This document shows positions 54,722-64,000 of a stretch of DNA of 64,000 nt, piece by piece. The notes under the pieces were generated by a model, which had not been told where the DNA came from, did not search any database, and saw nothing but the letters and a program-made list of their open reading frames with translations. This DNA is from Zoroaster sp. YZ-2022 (taxonomy: Eukaryota > Echinodermata > Asteroidea > Forcipulatida > Zoroasteridae). Numbering within the stretch: position 1 is the stretch's first letter; each line of letters starts with the position of its first letter. The stretch spans positions 90,983,204 to 91,047,203 of the forward strand of contig CM055816.1 of NCBI GenBank assembly GCA_029582265.1, given 5' to 3'. Made by a program: the position numbers and the translations under genes.

Positions 54722-55221
54722 NNNNNNNNNNNNNNNNNNNNNNNNNNNNNNNNNNNNNNNNNNNNNNNNNNNNNNNNNNNNNNNNNNNNNNNNNNNNNNN
54801 NNNNNNNNNNNNNNNNNNNNNNNNNNNNNNNNNNNNNNNNNNNNNNNNNNNNNNNNNNNNNNNNNNNNNNNNNNNNNNNNNNNNNNNNNNNNNNNNNNNN
54901 NNNNNNNNNNNNNNNNNNNNNNNNNNNNNNNNNNNNNNNNNNNNNNNNNNNNNNNNNNNNNNNNNNNNNNNNNNNNNNNNNNNNNNNNNNNNNNNNNNNN
55001 NNNNNNNNNNNNNNNNNNNNNNNNNNNNNNNNNNNNNNNNNNNNNNNNNNNNNNNNNNNNNNNNNNNNNNNNNNNNNNNNNNNNNNNNNNNNNNNNNNNN
55101 NNNNNNNNNNNNNNNNNNNNNNNNNNNNNNNNNNNNNNNNNNNNNNNNNNNNNNNNNNNNNNNNNNNNNNNNNNNNNNNNNNNNNNNNNNNNNNNNNNNN
55201 NNNNNNNNNNNNNNNNNNNNN
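54722..55221. other. Assembly gap of 500 N
   Basis: Again exactly 500 N. The sequence to its right has a different texture from that to its left. Confidence 1.
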
Positions 55222-57460
55222 ATAAAAAAAAAAAAATAAAAAAAAAAAAAATCAAAAAGACAAAGGATGGAAAAAAGGGGCATGTCGTAAAATATTATAT
55301 GGGGTTTCCGAAACCCGGCCTCTGTTGGCCCCCTCCCCCTGACAATGTTCCTTTTATTAAGGGTCGGCGGGGAGAAAACAACATTGGTGGGGGGGGGGGG
55401 AAGGAGGAGAGGGGAGAGCGAAGGGGGTTTGTTTATTGTATGCCCCAACTTTTTTGGCCCGGGATTGAGGAAAACATTTAAATCAACTATGTGTTAAGTT
55501 TGGTTCAAAATAATGCTAAAAATGTTTGGGTTTTAATCTTTTTAATTTTATTTAATTTTTAATAATTTTGATCATTTGGATAAAAAATTTAAAAATGAAA
55601 AAAAATTTTATCCTTTTAAAAAACAACCGGAAACCCAAAAAACCAATATATAAAAAAAACCCCCAAAAATTTTGGGAAAAAATTAAACCATTTTGTTTTT
55701 CTAGACTTTTTTACATTTTTATTAAACCCCAAAGGGGAAATTTATTGATGTTTTTGTTAAAAATTGTAAATTATTCCATTTAAAAAAATTTTAAATTGTT
55801 GATAAAATAAAAAAAAGAAACGATAAAAAGTTAAAAGAATTTATACTTTTCCCCTCAAATAAAATTTAATTGTTTTTGTTTTTAAATTAACTATGCCTAA
55901 AAAAACCTTTTTGTAAGGGGCATTGGAAAACGTTACCCAAAAATTTTTCCCAAAACGAAAAAAAAAGAAAAAAATTTTTTTAAAAACCCCCTAAAATTAA
56001 CTAAGTCATAAATGCCAACAAAAAAACATCTTTGGAATTACCAGATTTAGAAAAGGTTAACAATTTTTAAAATAGTTGAAAAAAGGACAACGATAGTGAA
56101 ATTCCAACTGTGGGACACAAAGTTTTTTCCCAAACAACCCTGAGGAAGCCAGACCGAAAGACCGGGGAAAAACACTAACAAAGGTAAATATTTTTTTACA
56201 ATTTGACAATTTTCCGGGATCCATGGTTCTAGTTTATTTTTAAATTTTAAACACCAATCAAAACCAATTTTTAATTATTATTATTATATATTATTTGAAA
56301 GCCCACTTTTTTGGAAAAAACATCACGGGCAATTTGAAAAACCTTTTTACAACAATAAATTTTATTCCGTTTTAAAAAACAAAATTTGTAACGCTTAAAT
56401 TGTCAGCAATCAATTATTTCCCATATTAAAATTTTAAATCCGAGAATTAAATCAAAAATTTTCCGGTACCAGTCTCAAATTATCCTGGGTTGAAAAGCCA
56501 TGCAAAAAATTAAAAACACCGGAAATACACCCCAAAGTTCACAAACCAAATTAACAACGAATGGGTTTAAAACTCTCAAAAAATTTAAATGTTCCTGAGA
56601 CGTCCAAAATTTTAAAATTTTAGAATATAAACTACCAATATGAAAGTTCATAACAACCTGTGCTCGAATTAACACACCACTCATGAGGTGACATAATACA
56701 TTCTGGGTTAAATGCAAAGACAAATGGCACTAGTTGAACTACCCCTCATAAACCCCGATACCCAAATAACAATTATTTTCCCTCTCTTGGGCAACACAGA
56801 TTTTATATAATATAAAAAAAAGGTCCCCCAAAATCTACGCGTAGTCCTTCTCAAACCAAAGTTATAAATCCTCACGTCACCCAACAGCTAGTTTCGACGT
56901 GTTCATGTTGTTTCAGACGCAGGAAACAAAAGTTCGCGGTTCACAAAGATTGGGCTCTGTCGCTGGTAGCGACCCGTTACTGGACACGGAAGTAAAAAAT
57001 TTAATCTCACCCTCTGACAAAAGCTAGACTGCCAGCACGACACAACCGCACCACACCCAATATTTAACTAGAAGTTCCACATTCCTATGTAAATAAAATC
57101 CACCTCTCATTCACAACCCACATGACTGGAACAAACAGCTCAAGGAATCCAAATTTCCAGTGTTAAACTAATAAGTTGAACAAATTTACATCTTAACAAA
57201 AGAAAATTTACTTATTGGGAAGTTGGTTGAAAGACAATCATGAAAAGCTTAAGGGGTTAAATTTGCATTGGTGACGACGAAACGTAATGTATTATATTCT
57301 AATTAGATACGATATACACTGTATACATGTATACATTGTTTTACTGATACACTTGTATAAACAAAGTCTTGTCTGTGGGGTAGAGACATTTAAGGCCGTT
57401 ACATGCGAAATGGCTGTGTTTTAGTACTTGAATAGTTGTTCACTTAAACTTTCCCTTTTC
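55222..57460. other. Low-complexity, homopolymer-rich sequence without genes
   Basis: Runs such as A12, G12, AAAAATTTTGGG and TTTTAAAAA dominate from 55222 to about 56450. Quality seems to improve towards 57400. No domain was recognised in any frame. Confidence 0.6.
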
Positions 57461-58372
57461 GACCGGAAGAGATCAAAAAAAGGTTTTGTCGAATGTATAA
57501 TTCAAAAAACTTTGCAGTATGAAATTTGAAATATCTTTGGTTCATGAGATTTTTGAATATCGACATTGATTTAGCATGACAGTGAGTCATCATGACGTCA
57601 CAGCAACGGTTTCTGAGCTTCTTATGTTCTGTTCATGTGTTAAGTTTGAAGGTTTTTAGCTAGCAATGCCTTGTTGCCGGAAATCGCCACTGAGAAGAGG
57701 TAAAAAAAACAGACGGCAGTGTTTTGGGTATTAGAAACACATAGGTGTTCGAGTTTTGTGAGTGATGATGACGTCGAATGTGTTTTAAAAAAAACTTTTC
57801 ATTATTATTTTTAAATATTAAACTTTTTTCGGTTTAGACAGGAAGAAAAGGCCAAATTGTCATGTTTTTGTAAATATTTTTGAAATTAACAATCTGTACA
57901 ATAGTGCAAAACTGTGAATTTTTCCTCTTGGGTTGTTGAGATATAATTTTTTTAAAAATAAAACTTAACTTCCGGTTTGGGCAGGGAAATAAGGTCAAAT
58001 TAATACCTTTTTTAAATATTTTTCGACAATTAACAATCTATACAATGGGAAAAATTGTGAATTTACCCTGGGTTTTGAGATATGATTTTTAAATATTAAA
58101 TTTTTATTCCTTTGACAAAGGTCAAATTAAATACCTTTTTTGTAAATATTTTTTGACAAAACGATCACAAGGGCAAAATGGAATTTTCCTCGGGGTTTTT
58201 GAGATATGATTTTGTTTAAAATTAAACTTTTACCCGGTTTGAAGGAAGAACAAATTTTAAAATTTTTTTAAAATTTTTTCAAAACAATTATAAAAAGGAA
58301 AATGTCAATTTTCCCTTTTGGGTTTTGGGATATATTTTTTTTAAATTTGACTCGGTTTGACAGGGGGTAACA
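57461..58372 (-). repeat. Decayed Helentron-like copies
   Basis: 57560-57700 resembles the family tail (ATGACGTCACA, GTTCATGTGTTAAGTTT, GGTGTTCGAG). 57711 begins a new copy (ACGGCAGTGTTTTGGGTATT...AAACACATAGGTG) with about four core units recognisable by GGTTTAGACAGGAAG, GTACAATAGTGCAAAACTGT and TTGAGATATGATTTT. Compared with 26930-28900 many bases are missing or replaced by homopolymers. Confidence 0.7.
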
Positions 58373-58505
58373 AATTGAAGAAGAAAAGAAAAAAAGAAGA
58401 AGAAGAAGAAGAAGAAGAAGAAAAGAAGAAGAAGAAGCAGAAGAAGCCAAAGAAGAAGAAGAAGAAGAAGAAGAAGAAGAAGAAGAAGAAGAAGAAGAAG
58501 AAGAC

Positions 58506-58536
<31 letters not shown>

Positions 58537-58600
58537 AAGAAGAAGAAGAAGAAGAAGAAGAAGAAGAAGAAGAAGAAGAAGAAGAAGAAAAGGAAGAAAA
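58373..58600. repeat. (GAA)n microsatellite
   Basis: About 70 GAA/AAG triplets with few interruptions, following the Helentron-like core as the shorter GAA tracts do at 27905, 29235 and 30770. The poly-lysine frame across it is not a gene. Confidence 0.97.
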
Positions 58601-60300
58601 AGATTTTAGGCGCACATATCCATTTTTTCCCCCAAAAGGGGAAAACAAAGAAAAAAAATAAAAAATATACAATGAAAATAGGAAAAAAAAAAATTATGTA
58701 CGAGAAAAGATTTTAATGAAATTAAAATAATCATCTTTGAAGAGTTGTAAAGATGATTTTTAAATCGACTTGAACTGATTATCATGACAAGATTTGAGTT
58801 AGTTGGAAGATGATTCCAGAGTTCAAAATGGACAAAAAACGCCCCACCCCAGTTCCGTTTTAATTTGGGTTTCCCGAGGAGGACATGTTGGGGGAAAAAG
58901 TAAGGGAGAGACTTTAAGAGTTCAGAAAAAAATTGGGGCAAGTAAAGATTTGTGAACAATTAATAATTTTAAAAAAATTTTTCGAAAAGGGAAAGTGCTT
59001 CTTCAAGATTGGGATATGGATGATTTTTGAAAAAGTCCCCCGAGCTGCTGTTTTTTGTAGTGCTAAGAAATATTTGTTTCGCGGAAGACCGAAAAGGAGA
59101 GATTCCCTTTTGACCCGTGTGAAAAATGAGGGTTTTTTAGACTTTTTATTCATATTTAATTGGGTTTATATTTGATAAAAATGATGATAGGGAACAAGTT
59201 GGGATATGTGGTTTTAAACATTGTGAGTAAAATATAAACCCAAATTGCAAATGGGGGGGGTTATTCGAGTCACCAATTAAAAGGAAAAAATTTTAGAAAG
59301 TTGACGTGATCCAAATAGAAAAATTCCATCGTTAAATTTTTTGGGAATTTTGTCTCACCCCTTTTGAATCTTTTGAAAAATTTTCCCCAGTGTTTTTGCA
59401 GGAATCAGCGGGTTTTTGAGAAGATTTAAAAAATGTAAAGTTGTCATCAGCAAACATGGAAATTTTAAATTATACTCAAATGATATCAGAACGGAAAAAA
59501 AAAAGAAACCATTGGGGCCCGAGCACAACCTTGGGACAGAATAGTAAAGAGTAACGGGCCCGGGAGATAGGTTCCCAAATCAAAAGTGAGGCAAAAAGGG
59601 TGGATTACACCAACCAGGGCTGTGCATTCCAAGATGATATTAAAGGGGGAGAAAGGATTTAATCAATCCCCGGCGGCGCTAAGTCAACAAAAAATAATGC
59701 AGGATTTTCCCTCACCGGAGATAAAACGTGACGCAAGAAGGGAGTTTCGTTCCAGAAAAGGTTTGTAGGCTGACGAAAAGTTTCCGACAAATTTTTGCAA
59801 ACAGGTCAGAGATCCAAGAAACAACTGCCTGATTGTTTTTCCAAGGTACTTTTAAATTGCATGGGCGGTAATTTTTTAAAAAATTCCTGTCCAAATTTTT
59901 TTTAGAGTGGTTTAACATGAGCCCTTTTTCATTAGGGAAACAACAAGAGAGATCTTTTACAATTGTGATATATTGAAAAACATCAATATTTTGTTTTATT
60001 AGGGTTGGACGATCAATTATGATTTTTATGGCGATCAGATGAGTTTCTTGATCTCCCTAACACAGTAGCCAAACATGAAAGTCACATTGTGGATCCTTGG
60101 GTGATGGTGTTGTGATAGAATGGCAGGACAGGAAAAGAACGACGGGTACTCAAAATTTTTTGACAAAAGTTTAAAAAATTTAGGCCCACGGGGGTGTGTT
60201 AAAACTGGAGCTTTTTTTTGAAGCAGCCCAATGTTAAAAAGTTTTTTTTGAAAAGAGCATTTCCCCAAGAGATGAAGGGGGTTTTTTTTCTGGTTAATCA
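58601..60300 (-). mobile_element. Decayed LINE (CR1/L2/Jockey-like) remnant
   Basis: On the minus strand from right to left: a YLPGPLLFTIL segment resembling RT motif B (about 59560), NLKFPCLLMTTLHF, a shifted form of the FADD motif C (about 59450), and ALQKTAARGTF near 59050. Then FELWNHLPTNSNLVM near 58820, a form of the W-N-S-L-P end motif of LINE ORF2 proteins. Frames break every 60-100 bases. Confidence 0.5.
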
Positions 60301-60504
60301 GTTTTCAAATATCAGTTGGTTCATTTTTGTTTATGTACCTAAGTTTCCATTGTCACGCCATTTTGCTCGTTGACGGCGGATTTTCCCCGGCACGGATACA
60401 TAGAAACAGAGGTTTCGATTGATTTAACAGTCGAGTTTTTTTACATGATCACCCGTTTTACGGACGGGGATTAAAATAGACTGCACAAGAATCCAGAAGA
60501 AAAA
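60301..60504. other. Spacer, nothing recognised
   Basis: Short non-coding stretch between the LINE remnant and the next Helentron-like terminus. Confidence 0.4.
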
Positions 60505-63480
60505 AACTAGATTTAAGTGTTTGTTAGAACAAAACACTTTCGAGTCAATTTCCTTTCAATAAAAGTACGATGATGTCAATACTTTTGGAAAGGGACATTT
60601 TTATAATAACAATAAAATTTCATTTCAAAAAATATCAAGGTGTTAGAATGTTAATTAACCCTGTTTGACAGGAAAATACATTAGGTGGTGTGAAGGTCAA
60701 AGACCTCCTAAGGATTATAAAAAAATAAAAATTTTGTCAATTTAATTAAATTAAGTAGAAAGCCCTTTTTACAATTTGTAAAACCCCATGTCCCACTTTT
60801 TGACCTTTGGGGTTTATTTGGTAATTCATTTCACAAGAATTAAAGCTTTTAAAGGGGAAAATTAATTGTTTTTTGTTTTAATAGGAAGTTTTTGAGATAT
60901 TGGCTGTTAATTGGAAAGGATTTTAACAGTAAATTAGAAATTAACAAGTGATTTGAACACAATGTTTTTTTTTTTAAATATTGACACTAGCCCAACAAAT
61001 GTTTTTCAAAAACAGATGATAAATCAACATTAAAACCTCATATGAAAATAGTTTGACGGGTTTTGGTGTCAGATCAACCTATTCAACGTTATTAAAAAAG
61101 CACAAAGTTGATTTAGGAAAAGGGGGACAATGATAGTAACGGGATTAAACTTTAAACGAGCAGGAAGGGTTAAATTGTTTGGGGAGTTGTTGAAGACACT
61201 GGGCGGAAACCCTAATATTTTTCCCTTTTCCTTTTCCTTCAGCTAATTACCCTTTTCATTAGAAAACAATATAAAACTAATTAAAGTTGGCGGGCCATCC
61301 GTGCTTTCCATTTTCCCCCCCCCCGCAAAGATTTTTTAAAAAAGAAAATTCCCAAACAAAAAAAATTAAATGAAATTTAATTCCACTGACAAATCTGATA
61401 ATTTTGTTTTCATTTTGTTTATGGAAAACCTTTCAATTTTAGTTTAAATGAAGCCAAATTGGTTTTTATTTTTGGTATTAAGTCTTGACAAAAAAAAATT
61501 TAATTTTATTTATAAAAATTTTACCGGGTTAACTTTAAAAAAAAAATATAATGATTAATTGACAATGATAGTGACATTAATCAAAATCTCCTTATTGTGA
61601 CTTTTTAAAAACCCGTCTTGCAATACTGCAAATAATTAAAATTTTTTTATAAATTTAAAAAAACAAATTATACATTGATTTTCTTTAAGGTTTAAAATGA
61701 TTGGCTTTTAAAAGACAGATGCCATTTTACATAATTGTTAAAGAAAAACAAAGAGTTGGGATGTTTGTAAATTGCAATAAAAATGAAATAATTTATTTTA
61801 ACTGTCTGTTGGGTTTTATCCCCTTTTTTGGGACATTCCCCGCCCACAATTGAAAATCTTTGTTGACCTCTTAACCCCACGAAACAACGAAATGGGGTAC
61901 ATTTTACACATGTCAAGTGAAATGATTCATTTAAATGAACCCAACCATGTCCTTTTTTTAAGAAAACGTCTTGATTTATAAAAAAGCTCTGTGGGGCGAT
62001 TTAGTGACACGAATGGGTGACATTGGGGCTTTAAGGTAATTTTTTAAAAAAATGTCTGCCCCCCCCCTTTTTGGCATGACTGCCACTGGTGATGAACCAA
62101 AATTTTGGTTTTTCTAAAATTCTTGGTCTATCATTGAGACAAAAACCAAGAACGGAAGGAGGCAAACAAGCAAAAAGTTAAAGGGGGCCCCAAAATTTCC
62201 CAAATTTCCCGACGACGACTGGTCTTATTTTGTCGAAAACCCCAGCATCAACCCCTATTGAAGTTAAGAGTTTGTCCTTTCTAAAAAGATGTAAAAAATT
62301 TAAAACAGGGAGGGTTAGATTTAAAAAATGTTGTTTAACGAATGGATTGGGGTGGGTTTAAAATAAACCCCCTTTTCTTGACTGAAATGCCAGTACTGAT
62401 AGCAAAAAAAAAAAAAATTATATTAAACCCAATTTTGAAAACAACCATTAAAAAATAAATGAAAAAGTTCATCATTGGGAAGACCCTTTCAAACGATCGT
62501 TAACATAAGACGTTAAACCAAACCTCGTGTGTTTTAAACCGAAGATTGTTGATGTCTTGGTTACGATATATTTTGGGTGTGGTCAACGCGTGTTGACGTT
62601 ATTGAACTCAGTCTGAGCCATGATACATCAGAGTCAAATGGAAAAAAAAAGTTTAAATTTTATAAAATGGGAAAAAAGTTTTGAAATTTAGGTTCTAATT
62701 TATGGAATGAGGGAAAAAAAAGTCCCTGAAAAGGAAAAAAAAAATAGGGGTTTTTTAAGACATGGACCAAGAATAAAGTATTTTAAAAAAAGGGTTTTAA
62801 TTTTGAATAAAAAAAGGTAATTTTAGAGTAGCTGGGCCCTTGAAATTGAAAAGGGATTTTTGTTTTTAAAATTTAAAAAATTATTCTGACAATGTTAAAA
62901 AAGAAATGTTCTCGCACGAAACCCCCATCAAAAAAAGAAAGGATTTAAGGAAATTGCAGAATCCATACCAATAATTTCAGATTGTGATGGAGGATTCGAG
63001 GGCCTGGGGGCATTGTATTTTTTCAAAATTGCATTTTTTCCGGGAAAAAATTGTTATGTGTTTATTTTATCTGAAAGGGTACAAAATTAGAAAAGTGCAG
63101 TAAAAAACGAGGCCTTTTTTAATTTTTTCTGGGAAAATTTTTAGAAAAAAAAAATTTCAAAATATATGGAAAAAATTTTTACTGAATAACCAAAAAACCT
63201 TAAAACTGAATTTTCCTATCCTTATTTATATTTAAATACATTTTGGTGAATCTGTTCATATTTTTTTGTTTACTCCAAAGTTAAGAGGCTTTTAACGATC
63301 TGTTAGTTAAAAGACAAACAACACGAATGGGCAGCCAAAAAGGGTTTTTTTAAAAAACACGAAGATAAATACAGGAAACCTTTAAAAGTAACTTCGATAT
63401 TTATTTTTTGACCGTGGGGGGATCCTTTTTTACAGTAAAAATGACTTTGGGGGCCATGGCACCAAAAGCAAACAGCGTCG
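60505..63480 (-). repeat. Decayed long Helentron-like copy related to copy D
   Basis: It begins CTAGATTTAAGTGTTTG with a hairpin partner AAAACACTT. 62480-63420 aligns by eye to 33170-34270 (AAGACGTTAAACCA, GAAGATTGTTGATG, GAGCCATGATACATC, TTAAGGAAATTGC, TGAATTTTCCTATCCTTATT). The copy has many homopolymer expansions and short losses. No gene is supported. The internal part 60600-62480 has no clear match to copy D by eye. Confidence 0.6.
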
Positions 63481-64000
63481 ATACGATTGAATGAGCCCTT
63501 TAAAAGGGGGGGCCGGGGAACGCCGTTGTCAAACCCTGATGCCCTGTCACACTGTTGCGTACGTACAGGTATGCCAGCGTATAAAAATTTTCACCAACGC
63601 GGGTACGGGAATAGGGGAGTTAGGAGTTTTTCGTTTCAAGCAGGGGGAACCCCGGCAACGCTGAGGCAGTAAATTTGAAATAAATGCAAAAAAAATTTGT
63701 GCGTATGGAGGAAATACGCTCAACGCTGGGGCTACGCTGAATACGCAGAGGTTATGGTACGTTACCTAGGTCGAGTAGCGGACATAAGTTGCCAAGTTGG
63801 CATGAAGGCCCAGCCAGCGTTTGATACGCAAAAGGCCGTTATAAGGCATTTTTCCGGATAGGGGGAGGGGCCGGCATCCCAGTCGCGCCACCATACGCAG
63901 AGCGCGTCCATACGTTTCAGCCTTTCATGGGACATCCCCAGTCGACGCAATTTTACATTCGCCCATCCCCAAAACGCTTGCCATACGCCCCCAAAGGTTC
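63481..64000. repeat. TACGC-rich tract
   Basis: The pentamer TACGC or its near forms (AACGC, ATACG) occurs about fifteen times in 500 bases, for example AATACGCTCAACGCTGG, GCTACGCTGAATACGCAG, TTGATACGCAAAA and CCATACGCAGAG. GC content is well above the neighbouring sequence. No protein domain was recognised. It runs off the right edge. Confidence 0.6.

Noticed and set aside
58357..58716. Lysine/glutamate-rich 119-codon frame
   Set aside because: It translates the GAA microsatellite.

Overview
This 64-kb window looks like nuclear DNA from a marine invertebrate animal. It has spliced exons with GT/AG borders, fibronectin-III exons of a receptor tyrosine phosphatase type, a stand-alone P2X7-ballast-like gene, and many nested transposable elements of classes common in deuterostome and lophotrochozoan genomes. 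Two runs of 500 N (5212-5711 and 54722-55221) mark scaffold joins. The species cannot be fixed from sequence alone. No bacterial-style operon, CRISPR array or rRNA gene was seen.

Layout. (1) 1-5211: a 38-bp minisatellite, then five exons on the + strand encoding fibronectin-III modules of a receptor-type protein tyrosine phosphatase-like ectodomain. Further minisatellites, a tRNA-derived SINE-like fragment and an inverted pair of Penelope tails lie in its introns. The coding frame breaks up as it reaches the first gap. (2) 7047-18287: a full-length but dead Ty3/gypsy element (Gypsy-1, minus strand) with two 1.26-kb LTRs and a TTAG target duplication. Its integrase is split by a 1.5-kb insertion with GGGCAC/GGCC motifs at both ends. 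Gypsy-1 sits in the tail of a Penelope-like element whose GIY-YIG endonuclease remnant follows at 18400-18930. (3) 19490-44887: the family-B DNA polymerase gene of a Maverick/Polinton (minus strand), expanded to 25 kb by nested insertions. These are a TTAA-flanked, Kolobok-like element carrying a THAP gene and a P2X7-ballast gene (20041-23488), a 258-bp mariner-type MITE (24822-25079), and a second gypsy element (Gypsy-2, 25544-41804, TSD TACGC). Gypsy-2 has its integrase upstream of the reverse-transcriptase position (Gmr1-like order). It is itself interrupted by an 8.3-kb tandem cluster of Helentron-like elements (26821-35123) and a CR1/L2/Rex1-type LINE (about 36382-39640). (4) 45100-54700: fragments of two LINEs, then a second, decayed Polinton in the opposite orientation (polymerase on +, integrase on -). 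(5) 55222-64000: sequence of visibly poorer quality with many homopolymer runs. It holds decayed Helentron-like copies, a GAA microsatellite, a LINE remnant and a TACGC-rich tract.

The insertion order can be read directly: Polinton first; then the Kolobok-like element, MITE and Gypsy-2 into its polymerase gene; then Helentrons and a LINE into Gypsy-2. Three junctions (TTAA, TACGC, and the duplication-free Helentron site) are precise enough that the interrupted coding sequence continues on the other side. The strongest candidate for something new is the 3.45-kb TTAA/TIR unit with convergent THAP and P2X7-ballast genes. It may show that the P2X7-ballast domain travels, or once travelled, on a DNA transposon.
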